From positions 1,860,001 to 1,924,000 of the forward strand of contig CBDFGK010000003.1 of assembly GCA_965247075.1 (NCBI GenBank): a stretch of DNA of 64,000 nt, written 5' to 3'. The DNA comes from CBDFGK01 sp965247075 (GTDB taxonomy: Bacteria; Pseudomonadota; Gammaproteobacteria; Pseudomonadales; Halieaceae). A model generated the notes under the pieces. It ran no database searches. It was not told where the DNA came from and saw only the letters and a list, made by a program, of their open reading frames with translations. Positions 1 through 7,558 of this stretch are shown here, one piece after another (positions within the stretch are counted from its first letter, which is position 1; each line of letters begins with the position of its first letter). A program made the translations under genes and the position numbers.

Positions 1-888
1 GAGGAGTTGAAGGCATCCGCCGGGATGCGTATCGGCCGGGGCGCAAACCGACAATCAGTTCACGTAAGGTTGCACAGGTGATCAGACTCACGACGCAAGA
101 GAAACCGAAAAACGCTACGCATTGGAGCCAACGCCTGATGGCAGAGAAGGCGGGTATCAGCATGTCCTCGGTGGGCCGGATATGGAAAAGCCATGGTTTG
201 AAACCGCACCGGATAAGTACATTCAAGGTATCGAACGATAAAGAGTTTGCCGAGAAACTGGAGGCAATCGTCGGCCTTTACATATCACCGCCAGATAACG
301 CCATTGTTTTCAGTTGTGATGAAAAGAGCCAGATACAAGCGCTGGATAGAACACAGCCGGGCTTACCGATGAAAAAAGGCAGGGCCGCGACAATGACACA
401 TGACTATAAACGTAATGGCACCACGACCCTGTTTGCTGCATTGAATACCTTGACAGGGGAAGTGCTGGGCACCTGCGCTGGGCGGCATCGCCATCAAGAA
501 TGGTTGTCATTTCTCCGCCAGATCAATACGTCGACGCCCAAAGATAAAGAGATTCATATTATCTGTGACAATTACGCCACGCATAAGCACCCGAAGGTAA
601 AAAGCTGGCTGAAATATCACAAGCGCTTCCATGTGCACTTCACGCCAACTGGCGCATCGTGGTTAAACATGGTGGAACGGTTTTTTCGGGAGCTAACTGA
701 AAAGCAATTGAAACGAGGTGTCTTTAGCAGTGTGAAAGAGCTTGAGCAAACAGTCATGGCGTTCATTAAGACTCATAACCAAGCGCCGGCGCCTTATATC
801 TGGACCAAATCTGCGAGTGACATTCTGGAGAAAGTGAAGCGTGGCAGAGAGAAACTTAATAAGTTACAAACTGTTTGACGACCTACAC
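1..888 (+). mobile_element. IS630-family element, copy A (left end outside window)
   Basis: The 3' part of an IS630/Tc1-mariner-type element. The right terminal inverted repeat reads TGTTTGACGACCTACAC at 872-888 and is followed by a TA dinucleotide (889-890), the target these elements duplicate. The terminus is related to, but different from, that of the second IS630 element at 984-2153, so these are two distinct elements and not a duplication. The left end lies beyond the window, so total length is unknown. The insertion point falls inside the reading frame of the split gene described at 889-983. Confidence 0.85.
3..878 (+). CDS. IS630 family transposase (5'-truncated by window edge)
   Basis: DDE transposase of the IS630 family. 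The frame is open from base 3, so the protein enters from outside the window; the GTG at 78 is internal and is not the start. The catalytic triad is visible: Asp in VFSCDEKS, Asp in HIICDNYATHKH, and Glu in WLNMVERFF, with the usual 34-residue-class spacing between the last two. The DYKRNGTTTLFAALN motif after the first Asp is typical of the family. Compared with the complete 362-aa relative at 1046-2134, about 70 N-terminal residues (the HTH region) are missing from view. It is probably intact beyond the edge. Confidence 0.9.
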   Translation, partial: GVEGIRRDAYRPGRKPTISSRKVAQVIRLTTQEKPKNATHWSQRLMAEKAGISMSSVGRIWKSHGLKPHRISTFKVSNDKEFAEKLEAIVGLYISPPDNAIVFSCDEKSQIQALDRTQPGLPMKKGRAATMTHDYKRNGTTTLFAALNTLTGEVLGTCAGRHRHQEWLSFLRQINTSTPKDKEIHIICDNYATHKHPKVKSWLKYHKRFHVHFTPTGASWLNMVERFFRELTEKQLKRGVFSSVKELEQTVMAFIKTHNQAPAPYIWTKSASDILEKVKRGREKLNKLQTV

Positions 889-983
889 TAGTATGCTGAA
901 ATCATGGCTAATATTTTCATATCCTGGAAATACCTCACCAGAATAAGGTAGCTTGAGAATCTCTGACACCTGCATTTTTTCTA
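889..983 (-). pseudogene. Middle fragment of an IS-split GIY-YIG-type gene
   Basis: This 95-bp stretch lies between the two IS630 elements. Read on the minus strand, it continues the frame of the gene fragment at 2154-2534 once the IS at 984-2153 and one TA copy are removed. It encodes EKMQVSEILKLPYSGEVF followed by PGYENISHDFSIL, with no stop until IS copy A begins at the TA at 889-890. The PYSGEVFPGYENI segment resembles the region just before the nuclease domain in a GIY-YIG family known to me, but this is recognition from memory, not a search. The remaining C-terminal part would lie left of copy A, outside the window. Confidence 0.65.
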
Positions 984-1011
984 GTGTAGTGTCCTAAACA
1001 AACTAATCATA

Positions 1012-1038
1012 TATAATAGCCCCGGTTATTTGCCGGGG
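1012..1038 (+). promoter_or_regulatory. IS630 promoter -10 and 5'-leader hairpin
   Basis: A TATAAT hexamer (1012-1017) is followed directly by an inverted repeat, CCCCGG/CCGGGG with a 7-nt TTATTTG loop (1020-1038). The G-run of the 3' arm is also the only plausible Shine-Dalgarno for the ATG at 1046. A transcript entering from outside would form the whole hairpin and mask the ribosome site. A transcript from the element's own promoter would start near the 5' arm. This would be the kind of read-through protection known from IS10 and IS50; here it is inference from the sequence alone. Confidence 0.45.
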
Positions 1039-1045
1039 GCATCCG

Positions 1046-2134
1046 ATGAACACAGCAGTAAAGATTCAGTTAACACCGGAAGAGGAAAACATACTAAAGA
1101 AAACGATCCGCAGCCGGAAAGCGCCTATACGCTTGATTGAGCGATCCAAAATCATTTGGATGGCATCAAAAGGGCATAGCAATATTGAGATAGCTGAGCA
1201 ACTCAAAATAACCGCGCATAAGGTTGGTCGCTGGCGAAACCGCTACGCTGTACACGGTTATGACGGCATCAAAAGAGAACTGCCCCGTGGCAAAAATCAA
1301 GGGGGTAGGAAGAGTGCAGATCAAGCCAGGTTGCGTTCCATAATAATCAAGATGACCACGCAGTCCAAACCGAAAGATGCGACACACTGGTCCACGCGAA
1401 CACTGGCAAAAGAGTTGGGGACGACGCATAGTTTTGTAAATCGTGTGTGGCAGGAGTCCGGACTTAAACCGCATCTGCTGATGGGATTCAAAGTCAGCAA
1501 TGATCCTCGGTTTGAGGAAAAGCTGGAAGATGTTGTGGGGCTTTATTTATCTCCTCCGGAAAATGCAGTGGTTTTCTGTGTTGATGAGAAATCTTCTATC
1601 CAGGCGTTGGATCGCACCCAGCCGGGCCTTCCGCTGAAGAAAGGGCGTGCCGGCACGATGACCCACGACTACAAGCGACATGGTACAAGTACGCTATTTG
1701 CAGCGTTACATGTGGCGACTGGAGAAGTTATTGGACAGTGCAGGCAGCGACATCGGCATCAGGAGTTTTTATCTTTTCTAAAAACTGTAGAGAAGCAAAC
1801 GCCGAAAGAAATGGAGTTGCACCTAATAGTTGATAACTACAGCACCCACAAGCACGAGAAAGTGAGGAGGTGGCTGTCGCGCAACAGGAGGGTAAGTCTT
1901 CATTTTATTCCGACAAGTTCTTCGTGGCTCAACCTGGTGGAGCGCTTCTTCGGGTTGTTAACACAAAAGCAGTTGAAACGGGGTGTCTTTAATTCTGTTA
2001 AAGAGCTTGAGGCGGCAATCACGGAATTTATTGATCGGCATAACGAATCACCAAAGCCCTTCGTTTGGACAAAAAATGCGGAAGGGATATTGGAAAAGGT
2101 GGGCCGAGCCAAGGCGGTCTTGCAAAATGTATAG
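1046..2134 (+). CDS. IS630 family transposase
   Basis: Full-length 362-aa transposase of the 1170-bp IS. The N-terminal ~110 residues contain a homeodomain-like HTH (SNIEIAEQLKITAHKVGRW). The C-terminal half is the DDE catalytic domain: Asp in VFCVDEKSS, Asp in HLIVDNYSTHKH and Glu in WLNLVERFF. The ATG follows a G-run at 1035-1039 by about 6 bases, a possible ribosome site that is buried in a hairpin stem. The frame is intact and both ends of the element are present, so it could be active. It shares much of the catalytic domain with the transposase at 3-878 but is clearly a different isoform. Confidence 0.95.
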   Translation: MNTAVKIQLTPEEENILKKTIRSRKAPIRLIERSKIIWMASKGHSNIEIAEQLKITAHKVGRWRNRYAVHGYDGIKRELPRGKNQGGRKSADQARLRSIIIKMTTQSKPKDATHWSTRTLAKELGTTHSFVNRVWQESGLKPHLLMGFKVSNDPRFEEKLEDVVGLYLSPPENAVVFCVDEKSSIQALDRTQPGLPLKKGRAGTMTHDYKRHGTSTLFAALHVATGEVIGQCRQRHRHQEFLSFLKTVEKQTPKEMELHLIVDNYSTHKHEKVRRWLSRNRRVSLHFIPTSSSWLNLVERFFGLLTQKQLKRGVFNSVKELEAAITEFIDRHNESPKPFVWTKNAEGILEKVGRAKAVLQNV

Positions 2135-2153
2135 TATGTTTAGGACACTACAC

Positions 2154-2534
2154 TAGATGATTCTCCAAATAAAATGCACGTCCTCTTGATGGTTTTTGCA
2201 GTTTGATTTTTAGCCGCCCAACAAAAGCAGAGTATTCATCCAATTCCGCTATTTCGTAACTATGGGCATGAGGTATTTCGTTTCTCTTGATGACCTCATA
2301 AATCCCCCCGAATAGCCACATGTCAGTTTCAGGATAGAAATCAATTAGAGAAAAAATATATTTCCGGGAGAATTCATCTTTTTTATTTCTCCATGTATTC
2401 CACATAAACCACTCGTTTTTGTCTCTCACGTATACATCAAGAGGCTGGTGCACGTCGTTCCAACGAGCAGCATGAAACTTAAACTTGTTTGGTTCATCAA
2501 TTTTGATGATTTGGGAAATCGGAATGCTGCTCAT
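2154..2534 (-). pseudogene. N-terminal part of an IS-interrupted GIY-YIG-type protein
   Basis: Read from the ATG at 2534 (a TTG five codons upstream is less likely), this encodes about 127 residues ending in RAFYLENHL before the IS630 terminus; the last apparent residue and stop codon come from the IS. Motifs such as LDVYVRDKNEW, YIFSLIDFYPETDMW and KPSRGRAFYLENHL match, from memory, the N-terminal domain of a family that ends in a GIY-YIG endonuclease domain. Joined to 889-983, the frame continues for 31 more residues to a second IS630 insertion. No SD is obvious. The gene is low in GC compared with its neighbours, which fits an accessory origin. Confidence 0.65.
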
Positions 2535-2851
2535 TAAGGAATACCCCAAGAATTGGTGACAGTTGTCAATATACCAGAGGTCAGCTTCGCGCTACCCGCA
2601 GCATTTTCCAAACCCGGGTATCTACCATTGTGGTGGTTTCCTCAGTTCTACCGATATTGACTATGCAAACTTGCCTAAACCGGTAGCATAAAAGGCGTGT
2701 GTAGCTGGGAGTAATCCCATGACCAAGGTATGCGTCATAATTTGGCCGCTGATCTCACCGCTACTGTGTGTAGAGGCGGCGAATACGGCCCCGGCTTCAC
2801 TGTTGAGCAGAAGGGTTACCGCTGGATTGAACAGTGCCGGTGGTGCAAATT
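2535..2851. other. Intergenic region, no clear gene
   Basis: About 317 bases between the split gene and the sugar dehydrogenase. No RNA gene, strong promoter or rho-independent terminator was found. The only coding candidate is a 41-codon frame at 2730-2855, described separately. The rest is mixed composition without evident repeats. Confidence 0.5.
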
Positions 2852-2855
2852 CTAG
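2730..2855 (+). CDS. Possible small Cys/Trp-rich ORF
   Basis: A 41-codon frame from ATG 2730 to TAG 2853-2855. The C-terminal half (EYGPGFTVEQKGYRWIEQ followed by CRWCKF) has an aromatic/Cys pattern that looks more protein-like than random. There is a weak GACCAAGG sequence just before the ATG that could serve as ribosome site. It converges on the stop codon of the sugar dehydrogenase, overlapping it by four bases. No family is recognised. It may be a remnant of a larger gene or a chance frame. Confidence 0.2.
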   Translation: MRHNLAADLTATVCRGGEYGPGFTVEQKGYRWIEQCRWCKF

Positions 2856-3934
2856 GACTTGCCGGGCACCACTCGAATAAGGCTGCCATCATCGGTGACG
2901 ATGTACAGCAGGCCGTCAGGACTCTGGCGGAGATCTCGAATGCGGCTGTCCAGTTCCGCAAACAGTGTTTCTTCCGCGGTGACCTTGCCGTCTTGCAGGC
3001 TCAGGCGCCGCACTTCCCTATTGACCAGGGCGCCCACGAACAGGCTGTTATTCCACTCTGGAAAAGCCTCGCCGTCGTAATAGGCGAGTCCGGAGGGCGC
3101 GATGCTGGGCACCCAGATTTTCAGGGCCTTCTCCATGTGCGGGTGTTCTTTGAAAGGGGAGATATGGGCGCCGCTATAGTCCACGCCGTGGGTAATCGCC
3201 GGCCAGCCGTAGTTCCTGGCCGGCAGCACCCGGTTTACTTCATCGCCACCGCGGGGACCGTGCTCGTGCATATACACAATATTGCGTTGGCGATCCATGG
3301 CCAGTCCCTGCGCGTTGCGATGTCCATAGGTCCATACCTTGGCGGCGGGGCCACCCTTGGCGTAAAACGGATTGTCCGCAGGTATGCTGCCGTCACTATT
3401 GATGCGCAGAATCTTGCCCAACTGTTTGTTAATGTCCTGTGCCGCTTCGCGATATTTAAAACCCTCGCCCACGGTTATCAGCAGGGTGCCATCGGGCAGG
3501 AACAACAAGCGCCCGCCATAGTGCTGCGGCGTTGCACGGGATGGCTCGCTGAGCAGGATGAGCTCGCTGTCTGCAAGGCCGGTGTCGGTCAGTCGTGCAC
3601 GTATAACGCCGGTACCGTTGTCGGTGGGGGTGCCGTGGGCATAGCTTAGATAAACGGTCTGGTTGCCTGCGAAGTCGGGATCCAGCACGATGTCAAAAAA
3701 ACCGCCCTGGCCGGCAAAATAGGTGTTTGGAACACCGCTCAGACTCACCCGGCTGCCATCGGTTTGCAGGCGTTGTATCTGCCCGCCGCGCTCGGTGACC
3801 AGATAGTCGCCACCGGGCAGGAACGCAACTGACCAGGGATTGCTGAGATCATCCGCCACGGTCTCCAATGTGTAGTCGGCGGCTTGCGTGAAGCCAGTGA
3901 GGGTCAGTATCACAAGGGCGAGAAATCTGCGCAT
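2852..3934 (-). CDS. yliI: PQQ-dependent sugar dehydrogenase (YliI-like), periplasmic
   Basis: A 360-aa member of the glucose/sorbosone dehydrogenase (GSDH) beta-propeller family, which oxidises aldose sugars in the periplasm with PQQ as cofactor. An N-terminal signal peptide (MRRFLALVILTLTGFTQAA, cleavage after about residue 19) is followed by the family's first blade (NPWSVAFLPGGDYLVTERGG), QGGFFDIVLDPDF, and the Tyr/Gly-His-Arg-Asn region (TYGHRNAQGLAMD, HEHGPRGGDEVN) that surrounds the PQQ/Ca site. Length is as expected for YliI. It stands alone, divergent from the membrane protein at 4004. No PQQ biosynthesis gene is in the window. Confidence 0.9.
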   Translation of the reverse strand: MRRFLALVILTLTGFTQAADYTLETVADDLSNPWSVAFLPGGDYLVTERGGQIQRLQTDGSRVSLSGVPNTYFAGQGGFFDIVLDPDFAGNQTVYLSYAHGTPTDNGTGVIRARLTDTGLADSELILLSEPSRATPQHYGGRLLFLPDGTLLITVGEGFKYREAAQDINKQLGKILRINSDGSIPADNPFYAKGGPAAKVWTYGHRNAQGLAMDRQRNIVYMHEHGPRGGDEVNRVLPARNYGWPAITHGVDYSGAHISPFKEHPHMEKALKIWVPSIAPSGLAYYDGEAFPEWNNSLFVGALVNREVRRLSLQDGKVTAEETLFAELDSRIRDLRQSPDGLLYIVTDDGSLIRVVPGKS

Positions 3935-4003
3935 AGTGGAAGTCTTTACTTTAATGTCTGAAGCGTCATTATAGCCACAGCTTAAGCCTGGAGTGTATAG
4001 AGC

Positions 4004-4435
4004 ATGTTAAAAGTAGTGTTGGCCTATTCAAGCGCTGTTGTGGGGGCGTTTTTGTTGGCTAGTATATTGGCGACCCAGTTTATTCTGGGCAATGTCCAGG
4101 AACTCGGTATGGACGTGACCGCCGCAGTGCGTCTGCAGGCTACCCTGCATGATATCGCGGGCCTGGCGACAAGCTATTTACCCCTGCTGGCAGTGGCTTT
4201 TCTCATCGCGCTGCCTGTTACCGGGGGCTTGCGCAAAGTGTTCCCCTCGCGGCCACTGCTGCTGTACGCGCTGGCCGGGGCGGTCGCCGTGATAACACTG
4301 CACCTGACCATGAAGGCGGCGTTGGGTTTAAGCGGGATTGCGGCAACTCGCACCACATTGGGTCTGCTTAGCCAGGGGCTGGCGGGGGCGCTGGGCGGTT
4401 ATCTCTATTGGACCTGTATCCGTAAATTCGCATGA
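4004..4435 (+). CDS. Small integral membrane protein, four predicted TM helices
   Basis: A 143-aa hydrophobic protein with about four transmembrane segments (residues ~5-27, ~50-75, ~80-105, ~115-137). No catalytic motif or named family is recognised. Its last codons overlap the next gene by four bases (ATGA at 4432-4435), which indicates translational coupling with the SEC-C/oxygenase gene. The first possible start, ATG 4004, lies about 70 bases from the divergent dehydrogenase start, so both promoters must share that short gap. Confidence 0.8.
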   Translation: MLKVVLAYSSAVVGAFLLASILATQFILGNVQELGMDVTAAVRLQATLHDIAGLATSYLPLLAVAFLIALPVTGGLRKVFPSRPLLLYALAGAVAVITLHLTMKAALGLSGIAATRTTLGLLSQGLAGALGGYLYWTCIRKFA

Positions 4436-5490
4436 CGGGTCGCAATGATCCCTGTTCCTGTGGCAGTGGCCAAAAGTACAAGCGTTGCTGTGGTCTGCTG
4501 AGTCCAGATACAAACCAATTTAATTTGCCGGCAGCCGCGACCAGGCGCCGAGCATACAGTGCGGCCGTGCAGCAAGGGCTGCGCTATTTGGCGACCAACA
4601 GTGTCTCGCTTGATACGGCGCGCGGTGTGGCGATGATCGAGCAAGCGGCGCAGGCGGGCGATGCAGAGGCTGCCTTCCTGGCGGCAACTCTGGCCAGCAC
4701 CTGCCTGTGGCGAACCCAGAGCTGGGGAGAGGCATTCGACTATTTGCGGCAAGCGGCCCAACAGGGGCACGCAGCCTCGCAGAGTTCCTTGCGGATACTC
4801 GCGGGCGGGCCGTCTGGCAGAGAAGTTGCAGGTGACAATTGGATGAACATGCGTGGCGAGATCGATCTGGCCGGCTGGCTTGCGCCGCCTGCCATGCGGA
4901 TGATACGCGCCGCCCCTCGCGTACAGGTTTTCGAAAACTTTATGCCGGCAGCGGCCTGCAACTGGTTGATTGCGCAGGCTGAAACCCGGTTATCGCCAGC
5001 CACAATTTATGATCAGGTCACCGGTGGAACTGCAGAAGATGAGCGGCGCAGCAACTCCCAGTGCGATCTCGATGTTGAAACCAGTGGCGTGCTCACATTT
5101 ATACTGCGGGCCCGCATTGGGGCGATAACGGGACGGCCGGAATTGGCCATGGAGATTCCCAAGGTTCTTCATTACCAAGCCGGCGAAACTTTTGAAGAAC
5201 ATTGTGATTATCTTGACCCATCGATACCGGCATATAGACAAGAGCTCGCCCAGCGCGGCCAGCGCAGCCATACCTTGCTGGTGTACCTGAATGACGACTT
5301 TGCCGGTGGAGAGACATTCTTCACCAAACTCGACCTCGCTCACAAGGGTGCCAGGGGCGATGCGCTGCTGTTTGCCAATGTTAACGATGCGGGCGAGCCC
5401 GATGGCGATACGGTGCATGTGGGCATGCCGCCGACCTCGGGGGAAAAGTGGCTATTTTCACAGTGGATCCGTGATTTACCAAAGGGGTAA
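4432..5490 (+). CDS. SEC-C zinc motif fused to prolyl-4-hydroxylase-like 2OG-Fe(II) oxygenase
   Basis: 352 aa with an unusual module order. Residues 1-21 form a SEC-C zinc motif (NDPCSCGSGQKYKRCCG), the motif found at the C-terminus of SecA. Residues ~35-120 look like Sel1/TPR-type helical repeats (GVAMIEQAAQAGDAEAAFLA, YLRQAAQQGHAASQSSL). Residues ~160-350 are a prolyl-4-hydroxylase-type double-stranded beta-helix with His257-x-Asp259 and distal His329 as iron ligands and Lys339 as 2-oxoglutarate ligand (GEKW). It likely hydroxylates a protein substrate in the cytoplasm, and the N-terminal modules probably recruit it. It is translationally coupled to the membrane protein upstream. Confidence 0.85.
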   Translation: MTGRNDPCSCGSGQKYKRCCGLLSPDTNQFNLPAAATRRRAYSAAVQQGLRYLATNSVSLDTARGVAMIEQAAQAGDAEAAFLAATLASTCLWRTQSWGEAFDYLRQAAQQGHAASQSSLRILAGGPSGREVAGDNWMNMRGEIDLAGWLAPPAMRMIRAAPRVQVFENFMPAAACNWLIAQAETRLSPATIYDQVTGGTAEDERRSNSQCDLDVETSGVLTFILRARIGAITGRPELAMEIPKVLHYQAGETFEEHCDYLDPSIPAYRQELAQRGQRSHTLLVYLNDDFAGGETFFTKLDLAHKGARGDALLFANVNDAGEPDGDTVHVGMPPTSGEKWLFSQWIRDLPKG

Positions 5491-5601
5491 TATGTCGGTA
5501 GTCAAATGCAGCCAGAGCAGGAGTTGGTGGTTTATTGTGGCGCCGGCGGGCCGGAATGACGTGACCCTGTATGCGGGCAGTTGGAGCGATTGGTGTTCTT
5601 A

Positions 5602-5916
5602 CTAAGGTGCGCAGTGCACGCACAGCGTTGATTCGGGCAACGCATCCAGGCGCGCGGGGGCAATCTCCTCGCCGCATTTTCTGCACAGGCCGTAGTTGTC
5701 GTCATCAATGCGATGCAGTGCTGCTTTCAGATTGGCAATGGACAACTTCGTCTCCTTTGCGATTTCCTCCAGTACATCGTCATTCTCACGTTCGGTGGCC
5801 TGCTCGGCGAAATCGCTGGGCAGTGTTTTGGTGATGTCGCGGGTGACAGCAGTGAGCCGTTTTTCCATGTCAGCCAGTTTTGATGTCAGTGCCGCTTTGC
5901 GCTTGTCCGTGCCCAT
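5602..5916 (-). CDS. DksA/TraR-type C4 zinc-finger protein
   Basis: About 104 aa when started at ATG 5916, chosen because GAGGAAAAC precedes it with good spacing; ATG 5934 and a longer frame to 5970 are possible. An N-terminal coiled coil (residues ~5-60, including DITKTLPSDFAEQATERENDD) is followed by a four-Cys zinc finger, CRKCGEEI...LCVHC. This is the architecture of short DksA paralogues that reach into the RNA polymerase secondary channel; the acidic EREND at the coiled-coil tip is the position of DksA's active Asp pair. Specific role unknown. It is separated from pdxJ by the decayed small gene at 5986-6174. Confidence 0.88.
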   Translation of the reverse strand: MGTDKRKAALTSKLADMEKRLTAVTRDITKTLPSDFAEQATERENDDVLEEIAKETKLSIANLKAALHRIDDDNYGLCRKCGEEIAPARLDALPESTLCVHCAP

Positions 5917-5985
5917 GTTTTCCTCGGTTCTCATTACAACAGGGTCTGATTGTAGTCCTTTTGCACACAACGCACATGATCTGGA

Positions 5986-6174
5986 TCAGAAATGTCCCTG
6001 TATCATACCTGGCAATACGCGGTTGCTCCAGTCCGGCGCGACCGGCAAAGCTATTTCTCCCGCATCGTTTTCCGCCAGCCCAAAAACCACGGCGTGGTAC
6101 TCCTTTCTGACGGCACGCTCCCGGGTTTGTTCTTCAAACTCGTCGAGAATTTCAAACAATTACTCGGGCGTCAT
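5986..6174 (-). pseudogene. Small gene coupled to pdxJ, with an in-frame stop at codon 5
   Basis: The ATG at 6174 starts one base after the pdxJ stop (TAAcATG), a typical coupled start. The frame reads MTPE, then TAA (6160-6162), then continues open for 58 codons: LFEILDEFEEQTRERAVRK, then EYHAVVFGLAENDAGEIA, and so on to TGA at 5986-5988. The post-stop part is acidic and strongly protein-like. A single change from GAA or CAA to TAA would explain it. A TTG directly after the stop could act as a reinitiation start. No family is recognised. Nonsense mutation, sequencing error or real reinitiation remain open. Confidence 0.5.
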
Positions 6175-6175
6175 G

Positions 6176-6940
6176 TTAATTCCCCAGGGCCCGCTGGTAG
6201 GCAGCAATTGATTGTTCGAGGCCCATGCGGATGGCATCCACTGTCAGGGCGTGGCCGATGGATACTTCCAACAGTCCCGGCAGCGCACTGAAGCGCGGCA
6301 GGTTGTGCAGGTCCAGGTCGTGACCGGCATTGACACCCATGCCCAGCGCGATGGCGAGTTCGGCGGCGTCGTGAAATTGTTGATAGACCGCCTCGACATT
6401 TACGCCGCTCCTGAAGGCATCGGCGTAGGTCTCGGTATACAGCTCAATACGATCTGCGCCGACCTCGGCAGCTAACCGGATCTGGGTCAGGTCTGGATCC
6501 ATAAACAGGCTGCTGCGTATGCCCAGGCCCTTCAGTGTGGCTAACAGTGGAGCTACACGCTCGCCATCCTTGCTGAGATCGAAGCCGTGGTCGGAGGTGA
6601 GTTGGGCGTCGTCGTCGGGTACCAGGGTGCACTGCTGGGGTTTAAGTTCTGTCACCAATTCCATGAAGCCGGGATAATCCCCTACACCGGCTCTTTCGCT
6701 TTTGCGTGGCCCGGCAAACGGATTGCCCTCAATATTAAATTCCACAGCCAGGCCGGCAGCCGTCAACTCGAAGCAATCGCTGGCTCGAATATGGCGTTGA
6801 TCGGGTCGCGGATGCACGGTAATACCATCGGCACCTGCGGCGATGGCCATATGGGCATGCTCCGGCACCGACGGATTGGTGGTGTCCCTGGAGCTGCGAA
6901 TCAGGCCAATTTTATTGAGGTTGACGCTGAGCGCGATCAT
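6176..6940 (-). CDS. pdxJ: Pyridoxine 5'-phosphate synthase PdxJ
   Basis: 254 aa, the usual length. PdxJ condenses 1-deoxyxylulose 5-phosphate with 3-amino-2-oxopropyl phosphate in the last step of DXP-dependent vitamin B6 synthesis. Visible hallmarks are LSVNLNKIGLIRSSR, HPRPDQRHI, EFNIEGNPF, QCTLVPDD, GIRSSLFMDPD, ADRIELYTETYA, and GVNAGHDLDLHNL, together the TIM-barrel active-site loops. The start ATG at 6940 overlaps the end of the upstream cyclophilin gene by four bases (ATGA), so the two are co-transcribed. serC, which also feeds B6 synthesis, lies at 22509 in the same window. Confidence 0.97.
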   Translation of the reverse strand: MIALSVNLNKIGLIRSSRDTTNPSVPEHAHMAIAAGADGITVHPRPDQRHIRASDCFELTAAGLAVEFNIEGNPFAGPRKSERAGVGDYPGFMELVTELKPQQCTLVPDDDAQLTSDHGFDLSKDGERVAPLLATLKGLGIRSSLFMDPDLTQIRLAAEVGADRIELYTETYADAFRSGVNVEAVYQQFHDAAELAIALGMGVNAGHDLDLHNLPRFSALPGLLEVSIGHALTVDAIRMGLEQSIAAYQRALGN

Positions 6941-7530
6941 TCGAGTCTGATGGTCTCTTTCGATGCCGCTGTTTCACCCTCGGCCAGCCGTGTTACGTCG
7001 ATAATTGTGATGGGCTGTAAAGGTACATTCCGGTGGCCCTTAAAGTTTCCGGTTTGCTCCAGAGCGATTGAATCCACGGCGAACATGCCATCGGTCACCT
7101 CGCCGAACACGGTGTAACCCGGGCTGCCGGGAGTCCAGTCCAGGCGAAAGTTACTGCGCAGGTTAATAAAAAACTGGGCGGTAGCACTATCCGGATCGTT
7201 GGTGCGAGCCATAGCCAGTGTTTTGCGTTCATTGTGCACGCGGTTCTTGGCTTCGTTTTTGACAGGCGGCAGGGTGGGGGTTTCCTGCATCTGCCGGTTG
7301 AATCCACCACCCTGGATCATGAATCCGGGAATAACCCGATGAAAGATGGTGCCCTTGTAGTGACCATTATCAACATAGGCGAGAAAGTTTGCCACGGTAC
7401 GGGGAGAGGCATCTGCAAACAGGCGCACAGTGATGTCGCCGTGGCTGGTTTTGATAAGGACTTCGGGATCCTTGGCAAACACATGGGAAGTCGCCAGTAG
7501 TAACAGGCACAAAGAGAGAATTTTTTGCAT
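6937..7530 (-). CDS. Periplasmic cyclophilin-type peptidyl-prolyl isomerase
   Basis: About 197 aa from ATG 7530; a TTG at 7554 would add eight unlikely residues ahead of the signal peptide. Signal peptide MQKILSLCLLLLATSHVFAK, then a cyclophilin fold: FHRVIPGFMIQGGGF (catalytic Arg and Phe/Met/Gln), FFINLRSN and the C-terminal strand. Cyclophilins isomerise X-Pro bonds; this one acts in the periplasm on exported proteins. The gene overlaps pdxJ downstream by four bases and follows the SH3-domain gene by about 29 bases, so 8227-6176 may form one transcription unit. Confidence 0.92.
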   Translation of the reverse strand: MQKILSLCLLLLATSHVFAKDPEVLIKTSHGDITVRLFADASPRTVANFLAYVDNGHYKGTIFHRVIPGFMIQGGGFNRQMQETPTLPPVKNEAKNRVHNERKTLAMARTNDPDSATAQFFINLRSNFRLDWTPGSPGYTVFGEVTDGMFAVDSIALEQTGNFKGHRNVPLQPITIIDVTRLAEGETAASKETIRLE

Positions 7531-7558
7531 GAGAGGTACTTCGGTTAATTTCAAGGGG

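Larger units (their letters stand above)
984..2153 (+). mobile_element. IS630-family element, copy B (complete)
   Basis: Complete 1170-bp element with 17-bp perfect terminal inverted repeats, GTGTAGTGTCCTAAACA at 984-1000 and its complement at 2137-2153. It is flanked by TA on both sides (982-983 and 2154-2155), the expected target duplication. A TATAAT hexamer (1012-1017) can serve as the transposase promoter. A hairpin (CCCCGG 1020-1025 / CCGGGG 1033-1038) sits just before the transposase start, and its 3' arm contains the only G-rich candidate Shine-Dalgarno. The element interrupts the minus-strand gene at 2154-2534. Confidence 0.93.

Noticed and set aside
2834..3649. Plus-strand frame of 271 codons opposite the sugar dehydrogenase
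   Set aside because: The minus frame has a signal peptide and clear GSDH motifs; the plus frame is a codon-bias shadow.
5492..5605. Short frame after the SEC-C/oxygenase gene with GGGG before its ATG
   Set aside because: 37 codons, no recognisable pattern, continues a shadow frame of the preceding gene.
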